From Phycisphaerae bacterium (lineage in GTDB: Bacteria; Planctomycetota; Phycisphaerae; UBA1845; Fen-1342), in contig JANQNU010000040.1 of NCBI GenBank assembly GCA_028279405.1, positions 1-64,000 on the forward strand: 64,000 bases of DNA. The letters run 5' to 3'. Numbering within the stretch: position 1 is the stretch's first letter; every line of letters starts with the position of its first letter. Shown here in pieces: positions 42,883-50,794 of this stretch. Made by a program: the position numbers and the translations under genes. The notes under the pieces are model-generated. The model was not told the origin of the DNA. It did no database searches and worked only from the letters and a program-made list of their open reading frames with translations.

Positions 42883-45171
42883 GTGCCGACACTTCGAAAC
42901 GCCGTCGTCGCGCTGACATTGCTGGCAGGGACTCCGACGTTCGCGGCCTTCCTCACGCCACTCACGAGCTACGAGGCATCCGAGACCGACCTGTCCGTTA
43001 CGGCCGCAGCGGGGGACAGCGGACTCTCGCTCGCGATCGTTACCGGCGGGGTGGATGGCGCGCCTCCTGCGACCGACGGGCAACGGTTGCTCCGCCTGAC
43101 GATCAGTAACGAGTTCGACCGCAAGGTCGAGTTCCGGCACCACTGGTCGAACAGCACGTACGATCTCGTGGGCCATGAGGCGCTGCTCGCAGACGTGTAC
43201 GTCGCGAATGCCGGGGCTGTTCCCGGGGTGGTCGGCATCTGGAGTGCAAACTGGAGTCCGCCGGACGCCTGGCATCCTGCGAGCAATATCCCGAACGCAC
43301 CCGGGTCTTGGCAGACGGTCACCATCGATGTATCGCAGAACGCACAAGCCGGGCTCGATTCGATCTGGGCATTCGTGCTCGAGGATCTCGCCGACGAAAC
43401 CGGTGTAGTCTACGTTGACAACCTGCGTTTCCGCGCAGCAGGCGAACTTCCAACCGCGACTGGTATCGCAGCCAACGGCCGGCCCGACCGGAACGAGGTC
43501 TTCTGGAAGCCAACGGTCGTCGGTGGGCTCGAGGGATACCACGTTTACCGTGCGAGCTTTCTGGATGGGCCGTATTCGCGCGTCACGCCGTCACCGATCA
43601 CGGTGCCACAGTATGTCGATTGGCACAATGAGGACAACCCGGTGTTGTTCTATTACGTGACCGCTGTAGTCGCCGGCAACGAGTCGGCGCCCTCGGAAAC
43701 CGTCCGTGCCACGTACAACGGCATGACCGATGATCAGATGCTCGACATGGTGCAGGCGGCGACATTCACCTATTTCTGGGACAACGCCCATCCGCACAAT
43801 GGCATGGCTCGCGAAGGCATCGGCACGGGGCACCCCGCCGACACGGTGACGACGGGTGGCACGGGGATGGGCCTGATGACGATCGTCGTCGGGGCCGAGC
43901 GCGGTTTCGTGACGCGTGCCGCGGCGGCCCAGCGCATTCGTCGTATTGTGCGTTTCCTCGACGGCATCGACCCCGACGATCCGGAGTTGCCCAGCGGCGT
44001 ACAGCGTTACCACGGCGCCTGGTCTCACCATCTCAACGGCCGGACCGGCGCAACGATCGCGTTTGCCGGTCCGATGGATAACGGCGGCGATCTGGTGGAG
44101 ACGGCTTTCCTGGTGCAGGGACTGCTCACGGTCCGCCAGTACTTCGATGACCCGCTGGATCCGGTTGAGACCGAGATTCGATCGCGCGTATCGGCAATGT
44201 GGGAGTCGGTCGAGTGGAACTGGTATCGTCGTTTCCCGGGCAGCCCCGTGCTGTACTGGCATTGGTCGCCCGATTTCGACTGGGCCCTCGACCTCCAGAT
44301 CCGGGGGTACAACGAGTCTCGCGTCGTCTATTTGCTTGCGATTGCTTCGCCGACCCATCCGATGCCCGGGTCGAGTTATGCGCTCGGTTGGGCCGGCCTC
44401 AGCAGCTACACCAACGGTAACACCTACTTTGGATATCCGTTGGCGGTGGGGCCGCCGTTAGGTGGACCGCTGTTCTTCACGCACTACTCCAGTCTCGGTT
44501 TCGATCCGCGATACAAGCGCGACGCGTTCGCCAACTATTTCGAAAATGCCCGCAACACGACATTGGTGAACCGCGCGCATTGCATCATGAATCCGAACGA
44601 TCATGTCGGATACAGTCCGTTGGTCTGGGGCCTGACCGCGAGTACAAACCCCTGGGGCTATGCGGCGCACGCGCCGACCAACGACAACGGCACGATCACG
44701 CCGACTGCGGCGCTGAGTGCCATGCCGTACACGCCGACCGAGTCGCTCGCTGCACTGCGGTACCTGTTTGATCAGTACGGTGAGGTCATCTTCGGCGGCG
44801 CCGGTTTCCGTGACGCGTTCCATCTCGGGGAGAACTGGGTTGCACCCGGTCATCTCGCCATCGACCAGGGTACCATTGTGCCAATGATCGAGAACTACCG
44901 GAGCGGGTTGTGCTGGCGTTTGTTCATGTCCAATAGCGAAATCCGCACGATGCTGCCGCAGATCGGCATGTTCTTCGAGGTTGACTACGACCTGGACGAC
45001 GACGTCGACGTTGTGGACGCGACGGTCTTCGTCGGATGCATTTCAGCCCCCGATGACGCGACCGTCCCCGCCGGGTGCACCGACCTGCAGTTCGACGACA
45101 GCGATCTCGATAACGATGCCGACGTTGATTTGCGGGACATCGCAGCATTTCAACGGCTGTTCGGCTTGTAA
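42883..45171 (+). CDS. Secreted GH144-like endo-beta-glucanase with dockerin-like tail
   Basis: A 762-residue secreted enzyme. The GTG start has GGAG six bases upstream and lies nine bases after the GH1 stop. Order of parts: signal peptide (to ~21), a jelly-roll carbohydrate-binding-like domain (~25-185), a fibronectin III-like domain (~190-280), and an (alpha/alpha)6 glucoamylase_2/GH144-type domain (~285-670). That domain contains TFTYFWDNAHPHNGMAREG, TGGTGMGLMT, SPLVWGLTAS, AMPYTPTESLAALRY and LAIDQGTIVPMIENYRSGL. A calcium-loop tail (DLDDDVDVVDA, DLDNDADVDLRDI) ends the chain. GH144 members cut beta-1,2-glucan; the exact linkage is inferred. Confidence 0.85.
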   Translation: MPTLRNAVVALTLLAGTPTFAAFLTPLTSYEASETDLSVTAAAGDSGLSLAIVTGGVDGAPPATDGQRLLRLTISNEFDRKVEFRHHWSNSTYDLVGHEALLADVYVANAGAVPGVVGIWSANWSPPDAWHPASNIPNAPGSWQTVTIDVSQNAQAGLDSIWAFVLEDLADETGVVYVDNLRFRAAGELPTATGIAANGRPDRNEVFWKPTVVGGLEGYHVYRASFLDGPYSRVTPSPITVPQYVDWHNEDNPVLFYYVTAVVAGNESAPSETVRATYNGMTDDQMLDMVQAATFTYFWDNAHPHNGMAREGIGTGHPADTVTTGGTGMGLMTIVVGAERGFVTRAAAAQRIRRIVRFLDGIDPDDPELPSGVQRYHGAWSHHLNGRTGATIAFAGPMDNGGDLVETAFLVQGLLTVRQYFDDPLDPVETEIRSRVSAMWESVEWNWYRRFPGSPVLYWHWSPDFDWALDLQIRGYNESRVVYLLAIASPTHPMPGSSYALGWAGLSSYTNGNTYFGYPLAVGPPLGGPLFFTHYSSLGFDPRYKRDAFANYFENARNTTLVNRAHCIMNPNDHVGYSPLVWGLTASTNPWGYAAHAPTNDNGTITPTAALSAMPYTPTESLAALRYLFDQYGEVIFGGAGFRDAFHLGENWVAPGHLAIDQGTIVPMIENYRSGLCWRLFMSNSEIRTMLPQIGMFFEVDYDLDDDVDVVDATVFVGCISAPDDATVPAGCTDLQFDDSDLDNDADVDLRDIAAFQRLFGL

Positions 45172-45232
45172 TCGAGTGATGAACGCGCCCGGCGCCGCGG
45201 TCCGCCGCCCTTGAGTTCACAGGTAGTGAATT

Positions 45233-46588
45233 TTGAGTCTCCGCAATCTCATTTCAGCGTTGGTCCTTGGTTTGCCGGTGCTACTGTTGCTGGTATTCGG
45301 CCCGCGTGGGCGCACCGAGATTCCTGCCGGCCGCACGGTGGTTGTGTATTGGGAGAAATGGACGTTGGCTGAGGGCGTCGCGATCCAGCGGATCGTGAAC
45401 CGGTTCAACGAAACCGTCGGGGCCGAACGGGGCATCTGGGTCGACTACACGGCGCTTGGGGACGTGGACAAGCGCATGTTGATCGCGACTGCCGGCGGCG
45501 ATCCGCCGGACGTTGCGGGCATTTCCGACCGGTTCTTTCCACAATACGCGGCCCAGTCTGCCCTCACGCCGCTGGACGCGCTCGTGCGCGAATTCGACAT
45601 TGACCTGAGCGGCTTCAAGCCGATTTGGCTCGATATCTGCCGGTATGACGATACGCTCTTCGCGTTGCCGAGCACTCCGTTTACGGTCGCGTTGTACTAC
45701 AACCGGGCGCATTTTCGCGCCGCCGGTCTGGATCCCGATCGGCCGCCGCGAACGACGGCGGAGTTGAACGACTTCGCCGAGCGCCTGACGCGCTTTGATC
45801 GCGGCGATCCAGGCGACCCGCAAGACGATCGGATCGTCCAGCTAGGGTTCACGGCGTCGCCGTCGATGTTGGGCTGGTGGCACTGGGCCTGGCCCAACTT
45901 CTTCGACGGACGGCTGTGGGACGGCCGACGCTTCGCGCTCGATACGGATGCAGGTCGTGCCGCGTACGCGTGGATGTGGGACTACCGCGAACGCGTCGGC
46001 AACCGGCTCGTGCTTCAGTTTGAGGGGCAGCAGCCGATCATCGAGAGTGCCCAGAACCCGTTCCTTGCCGGCGAGCTTTCGATGGTCTTGCAGGGGCCGT
46101 GGCTGTCGGCGTGGGCCGCGCGCTACGCGCCGGACCTGGACTACGCCGTGGCGCCGTTTCCGTCCGTCAGCACGCAACGACAACACGTCCTTGCCAGCAC
46201 GGATTTCTTCGTGATTCCGCGCAACGCGCGCCGCCCGCGGGAGGCGATGGTTTTCCTGAAGTACATGGTGTCACAGCCAGTGCTCGAGGAGCTGAATCGG
46301 GCGCACGGCAAGGTCTCGCCCTTTCGTCGCCCGCAGCCCGCGTTCTACGAAGGGCACGTCAATCCGTTCGTCCGGGTCTTTGACGAGATGGCGACGTCGC
46401 CGTATGCCTTCGGCTCTCCGCCGATGCCGAACTGGACGGAAGCGTGGACGGAGACGCTATACATGACCGAGTCGATTCAGCGCGGCGTTGCACGACCGAC
46501 CGCGGCGCTTACGGCTGCACAGGAAAAGATCGATGTGTTGGTGGCTCAACAAGAGCGTATGGCGGCGCGTCGTCGGACGACGGAATAG
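45233..46588 (+). CDS. Sugar ABC transporter substrate-binding protein
   Basis: A 451-residue family 1 extracellular binding protein (MalE/UgpB class). The TTG start follows AGGT. The N-terminal hydrophobic segment (LVLGLPVLLLLVFG) lacks a lipobox cysteine and acts as anchor or signal. The fold signature VVVYWEKWTLAEGVAIQRIVNRFNE, GDPPDVAGISDRFFPQYA, and AMVFLKYMVSQPVLEEL are visible. It lies between the secreted glucanase and two permease genes. The likely ligand is an oligosaccharide made by the glucanase. Confidence 0.92.
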   Translation: MSLRNLISALVLGLPVLLLLVFGPRGRTEIPAGRTVVVYWEKWTLAEGVAIQRIVNRFNETVGAERGIWVDYTALGDVDKRMLIATAGGDPPDVAGISDRFFPQYAAQSALTPLDALVREFDIDLSGFKPIWLDICRYDDTLFALPSTPFTVALYYNRAHFRAAGLDPDRPPRTTAELNDFAERLTRFDRGDPGDPQDDRIVQLGFTASPSMLGWWHWAWPNFFDGRLWDGRRFALDTDAGRAAYAWMWDYRERVGNRLVLQFEGQQPIIESAQNPFLAGELSMVLQGPWLSAWAARYAPDLDYAVAPFPSVSTQRQHVLASTDFFVIPRNARRPREAMVFLKYMVSQPVLEELNRAHGKVSPFRRPQPAFYEGHVNPFVRVFDEMATSPYAFGSPPMPNWTEAWTETLYMTESIQRGVARPTAALTAAQEKIDVLVAQQERMAARRRTTE

Positions 46589-46747
46589 GTTCGAGCGACA
46601 GGGCGTTCCAGCAAGCGCCCGGCAATCGTCGCGATTTGACGCGGGGAGTGCGATGGTATCCAGACCCTTCCGAGCATTGCAGAAGGGACGTTCACGACGA
46701 GCAACTGGTGTCCGGCGGGTGCGTTCGATGCACCAGGGCGGGTGCCG

Positions 46748-47635
46748 ATGACGCGCGCGCGTCGCGATCTCGTAGCCGGGTTGCTCTGGACAGCTCCGTG
46801 GTGGCTGGGGTTTCTGCTCCTGACAGCCGGACCGTTGGCGGCCACTCTCTATCTCAGTTTCTGCGACTATTCGCTCTTGCAGCCGCCGGTCTTCACGGGG
46901 CTCGAGAACTACCGGCAGTTGGCTGTTGATCCGACGTTTCGCAAGGTGCTGGTCAACACCGTGGTCTACGCCGCGCTGTGGATCCCGACGATGACGGTGC
47001 TGGCCATTGGGCTCGCGATCCTGCTCAACCGGCCGATCCGCGGGCAGGCATTTTTCCGGGCGGCGATCTTCGTGCCGACAATCGTTCCACTTGTCGCCGC
47101 CGGCGTCGTATGGATGTGGTTGCTGGCGCCGGAGTCGGGTCTGGTGAACGAGCTGCTGCGTCGGGTCGGCGTGGCGTCGCCGCCGCTCTGGCTCGAGTCG
47201 CCGCGCTGGGCGATGATCGCGCTCGTGATGGTCTCGCTTTGGTTCGTGGGCACTCCGATGGTGATCTACCTGGCAGGCCTGCAGGAAATTCCCCTGACGC
47301 TCTATGAGGCGGCCCGGCTCGACGGCGCATCGAGCTGGGGGCAGTTGCGGCACGTCACCTTGCCTGGCCTGAGCCCAATCATCCTCTTCAACCTGGTTGT
47401 CGCAATCATCAACGCGTGGCAGGTCTTCGCGCTGCCGTACGTCATGTGGCGAACACGCCCCGGACCGGACCGCGCGACGTTCTTCTACACGACGTACTTA
47501 TTCGAGAACGCGTTCACGAATCTGAAGATGGGTTATGCCAGTGCAATGGGCTGGGTGCAATTACTCATCATCCTAGGGTTGACCGGACTGACCTTCTGGA
47601 TCAGTCGGCGATCCGTGCACTACGTGTCCCAATGA
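46748..47635 (+). CDS. Sugar ABC transporter permease, MalF/UgpA type
   Basis: A 295-residue inner-membrane permease with six helices (LVAGLLWTAPWWLGFLLLTA, then segments near residues 70, 105, 155, 205 and 265). The ATPase-docking EAA loop is YEAARLDGASSWGQLRHVTLPGL. The ATG at 46748 or the GTG at 46742 may be used. About 150 bases separate it from the binding-protein gene, with no gene seen there. It pairs with the next permease. Confidence 0.92.
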   Translation: MTRARRDLVAGLLWTAPWWLGFLLLTAGPLAATLYLSFCDYSLLQPPVFTGLENYRQLAVDPTFRKVLVNTVVYAALWIPTMTVLAIGLAILLNRPIRGQAFFRAAIFVPTIVPLVAAGVVWMWLLAPESGLVNELLRRVGVASPPLWLESPRWAMIALVMVSLWFVGTPMVIYLAGLQEIPLTLYEAARLDGASSWGQLRHVTLPGLSPIILFNLVVAIINAWQVFALPYVMWRTRPGPDRATFFYTTYLFENAFTNLKMGYASAMGWVQLLIILGLTGLTFWISRRSVHYVSQ

Positions 47636-48561
47636 CTCGATCGACCCCACATTCCACTGCCGACACGCGTGGCCATTTCTTCGGCCGCACTCGAACGCCG
47701 ACCGGGCAGTTCTTCACGTATGTCACGCTGGCGCTGGTGGCGTTGTTGTGGCTGCTGCCGCTGGCGTGGATGCTCGGCGTGTCGCTCAAGCCCGCCGAGG
47801 AAATCTCGAGCGCGGCGCTACTGCCGCAGCATCCGACATTGCACGCCTATGAACGCCTGATGGCGCCCGCGTCGCAGACGACGATCGACGCCACCGGACG
47901 TCCGGTCGAGCCGACGCCGTTCTACTTCCCGTTGCTGGCCCGCAATACGTTGATCGTCGCGCTGCTCAGTGTCGGCGGCATGGTGCTCTCCAGCAGCATT
48001 GCGGCTTACGGCTTCGCCCGCATTCGTTTCCCCGGACGAGATATCCTCTTCGCGATCTGCCTCGCGACGATGATGATCCCGTTTCCGGTCCTGATGGTGC
48101 CGCAGTACCTGCTGTTCAAACAGCTGGGCTGGATCGGCACTACCATACCGCTTTGGGGGCCGGCATGGTTCGGCAGCGCGTTCAACGTCTTCCTGCTGCG
48201 CCAGTTCTTCGTCGGCATTCCTTACGAACTCGAAGAGGCGGCGCTGCTCGACGGCTGCTCGCGCTGGGGCGTCTTCTGGCGGATTATGCTCCCGCTGGCC
48301 AGACCGGCCCTGACGGTCGTAGCGCTACTACACGTCCTCTACGTCTGGAACGATCTGGTCGGACCGTTGATCTTCCTCTCCCGACCGGAGACCTACACGC
48401 TCGCACTCGGCTTGCAGTTCCTCCAGAGCCGTTCCGGCGATACACCCTGGAACGAATTGATGGCCGCGGCGACGCTGATCGTCGTCCCGGTACTGATCCT
48501 GTTTCTCTTCGCACAACGGGCCTTCATTCGCGGGGTAGCAACCTCTGGCCTCAAAGGATAA
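47632..48561 (+). CDS. Sugar ABC transporter permease, MalG type
   Basis: A 309-residue permease, the second half of the sugar channel. It overlaps the previous gene by four bases (ATGA). It has an N-terminal cytoplasmic stretch, six helices, and the EAA loop EEAALLDGCSRWGVFWRIMLPLARP. The periplasmic loop after helix 1 is longer than in MalG (residues ~55-105, with SQTTIDATGRPVEPTPFYF). No ATPase gene is present, so the importer probably uses a shared MsiK/UgpC-like ATPase encoded elsewhere. Confidence 0.92.
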   Translation: MTRSTPHSTADTRGHFFGRTRTPTGQFFTYVTLALVALLWLLPLAWMLGVSLKPAEEISSAALLPQHPTLHAYERLMAPASQTTIDATGRPVEPTPFYFPLLARNTLIVALLSVGGMVLSSSIAAYGFARIRFPGRDILFAICLATMMIPFPVLMVPQYLLFKQLGWIGTTIPLWGPAWFGSAFNVFLLRQFFVGIPYELEEAALLDGCSRWGVFWRIMLPLARPALTVVALLHVLYVWNDLVGPLIFLSRPETYTLALGLQFLQSRSGDTPWNELMAAATLIVVPVLILFLFAQRAFIRGVATSGLKG

Positions 48562-48612
48562 GGAGGCTGTCCCGTCGCCCACGGCGCTTGCGGGCGACCG
48601 GGCGCTTGCCGC

Positions 48613-49293
48613 TTACTTTCGGCGATTCGTCAGCAGCCAGCCCGGCAGGGCTTCTTCTGCATACGCCGCGTCCCAGGAGTTGTGTTCAATATCCGGGTAG
48701 AGGGTGAGCTTCGGAGTGCCGCCGAGCGCTTCGATGCCGGCGACGATAACGCGTGAATCCTCGGCGAGGATGATATCGTCCCGCTCACCATGGAAGCACC
48801 AGATCGGCAGGTCCTTTACGCGCGGCGCAATGTCGTCGACCGTCAATGGTGCCAACGGCCCACAGATCGGAGCGACGGCGCTCCAGCGATCGGGGTACAT
48901 GGCCGCTAGTGCCCACGCACCGTGACCGCCTTGTGAGAGTCCGGTGACCGCGATCCGATTCGGATCGACACGATAATCCCGCTCAGTTCGCTCGATCGCC
49001 GCCATGATCGGAGCCTCGTAGTGTTCCCACGTCCGCTCGCGCGCTGGCTTCTGCGGCATCAGCACCAGGCACGGCCAGCGCGCGGCATCGCGGATGATGC
49101 TCGGTGCCAGGCCGTTGATCAGCATGCGCTGACCGTCGTTGCCGCACTCCCCGATTCCATGGAGAAACAGCACGAGCGGCCACGCTTCGCGCGACCGTGC
49201 CGTGCCGGAATCTTCATAGGCCCGTGGAACGTACAACACATAGTCCAGCCGCTGCCCGTGAGCATCGATGTTGTTAAAGAGAAAGCCGGTCAT
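48613..49293 (-). CDS. Alpha/beta hydrolase, esterase/dienelactone-hydrolase-like
   Basis: A 226-residue serine hydrolase without signal peptide. The oxyanion segment is VLFLHGIGECGNDG, the nucleophile elbow is GLSQGGHGAW, the acid residue lies in FHGERDDII, and the histidine in EHNSWD. AGAGGA lies nine bases before the ATG. It resembles PHB-depolymerase/LpqC or acetylxylan/feruloyl esterase-like enzymes often found in polysaccharide loci. A paralogue with an export signal lies just upstream on the same strand (49923), so the pair may remove ester groups inside and outside the cell. Confidence 0.88.
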   Translation of the reverse strand: MTGFLFNNIDAHGQRLDYVLYVPRAYEDSGTARSREAWPLVLFLHGIGECGNDGQRMLINGLAPSIIRDAARWPCLVLMPQKPARERTWEHYEAPIMAAIERTERDYRVDPNRIAVTGLSQGGHGAWALAAMYPDRWSAVAPICGPLAPLTVDDIAPRVKDLPIWCFHGERDDIILAEDSRVIVAGIEALGGTPKLTLYPDIEHNSWDAAYAEEALPGWLLTNRRK

Positions 49294-49365
49294 CGAGTCA
49301 TTCCTCTAGGGAGCAGCGTGCCGTCGATCGATGGTTGACGATTCATCGCAGTATCTACTGTCTAC

Positions 49366-49926
49366 TCAGGGGGCAGCATCGTCAATCGCAAGAAAGCCGC
49401 CGTCGCGCAGCACCGGGTAGAGCTGTTGAAACGGAGTCGACTGCTCGTACTCGATTGCGGCTTGGCCATACAGGAAACCGTGGCCATGGAAATATATGGT
49501 CTGCTCTTTCGTCCCGTGACGGGCCGTAAGCGACCCGCTCACGGCACAGGCGCATTCGTAGTTTCCGAGTGATCGGAACCAGTCGACCTTGCCTTTGTCC
49601 TGCTTCAGGGTTGCGGAGATCCGCTCGATCGCGACCGGCGCTTGAAACGCCTGTTTGATCTCGATCCGTCGCGGCTGTGTTGCGCTCACGAAACGGCCGT
49701 CCACGACAATCTCGTCTGCCGACGCCAGCGCTCGCAGGAATTTCTGACCGGCACGGGCATCGTTCCAAACGCGGAACACACTCCCGCCCGGAAAGTTCAC
49801 GATCCATGCAGTGAAAAGCAGCAGCGTCGTGACCACGGTCCACGCGACCAGGCGGAATCGCCAGGCGCGCCGAGCGGTGGTTCCGGAGGCATTATCGGCA
49901 GGTGTTGGAGATTCGCCGTTAATCAC
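49366..49926 (-). CDS. Single-pass membrane protein of unknown function
   Basis: A 186-residue protein. The GTG at 49926 is chosen because it forms a GTGA overlap with the stop of the exported esterase gene and has GGAG six bases upstream; an ATG at 49956 would overlap more deeply. One membrane helix (LVAWTVVTTLLLFTAWIVNF) is followed by an extracytoplasmic domain with YECACAVSGSLTARHG and IYFHGHGFLYGQAAIEY. I recognise no family. It sits between the two esterase paralogues on the minus strand and is translationally coupled to the exported one. Confidence 0.7.
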   Translation of the reverse strand: MINGESPTPADNASGTTARRAWRFRLVAWTVVTTLLLFTAWIVNFPGGSVFRVWNDARAGQKFLRALASADEIVVDGRFVSATQPRRIEIKQAFQAPVAIERISATLKQDKGKVDWFRSLGNYECACAVSGSLTARHGTKEQTIYFHGHGFLYGQAAIEYEQSTPFQQLYPVLRDGGFLAIDDAAP

Positions 49927-50687
49927 CTTTCTCTCCGCCGTTGCGACAGCAGCCACTTGGCGAGCGCCGGGTCACCGTACGCCGGGTCCCAGGCGTTGTG
50001 GTTGGCGTTCGGGTAGAGCGTCAGTTTCGGTTTGCCGCCCGCGGCCTTGATGGCAGCGATGATCTGTTTGGAATCGGACGCCGGAACTACGTTGTCTTTC
50101 TCGCCGTGAAAGCACCAGATCGGCAGATCCTTGACGCGTGTGGCGATCTCCTCCGCGGTCGACGGTGCGAGCCGACCGCAGACCGGTGCCACCGCGCTCC
50201 AGCGCTCCGGATGCCGAGCCGCGAGCGCCCAGGCCCCGTGTCCGCCGTGCGAGAGGCCGGTGAGCGCAATTCGGTCGGGATCGATGCGTCGTCCGATGGA
50301 GCAGGCTTTGACGGCTTCAAGAATCGGTTCGGCGTAATCCTCCCATTGCCCGTCCTGCGTCGGTTTCTGCGGCATCAGCACAAAGCACGGCCAGCGCTCC
50401 GGCTGTCGCAGCAAACTCTGCGGCAGCCCGTTGACCATCATCCGCTGTCCGTCGGTGCCGCATTCGCCGAGCCCGTGGAGGAACACAATCAGCGGCCAGC
50501 GCGTGCGGCCGCCCGTGGCTTCTTCGCGCGCGTAAGCGCGCGGAACATAGAGGACATACTCCAAGGACGCGTTGTCGGTACGAATGGCCTTGAATAGAAA
50601 GCCTGACTGCGTGCGTGTTTGCTTTGGCGCCGCCGTGAACATCCCTGCAAGCGCGAAGATCGTTACCAGTAGCTGCGTTGGGATCAC
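49923..50687 (-). CDS. Exported alpha/beta hydrolase, esterase-like (paralogue)
   Basis: A 254-residue paralogue of the hydrolase at 48613 with an added export signal (IPTQLLVTIFALAGMFTAA). The GTG start at 50687 has GGGGAG five bases upstream. The oxyanion segment is IVFLHGLGECGTDG, the elbow is GLSHGGHGAW, the acid residue lies in FHGEKDNVV, and the histidine in NHNAWD. Its stop overlaps the next gene. It probably de-esterifies glycans in the periplasm or outside; the substrate is unknown. Confidence 0.88.
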   Translation of the reverse strand: MIPTQLLVTIFALAGMFTAAPKQTRTQSGFLFKAIRTDNASLEYVLYVPRAYAREEATGGRTRWPLIVFLHGLGECGTDGQRMMVNGLPQSLLRQPERWPCFVLMPQKPTQDGQWEDYAEPILEAVKACSIGRRIDPDRIALTGLSHGGHGAWALAARHPERWSAVAPVCGRLAPSTAEEIATRVKDLPIWCFHGEKDNVVPASDSKQIIAAIKAAGGKPKLTLYPNANHNAWDPAYGDPALAKWLLSQRRRER

Positions 50688-50794
50688 TAAACTCCCCGTC
50701 TGCCTGCAATGGTGCCTGCCGAGACCACTGTCTCCTCCAAAGAACGAATTCTACGTGACCGATCCGCAATTGTGCGTTCGGGCGGTCTCTCCGA

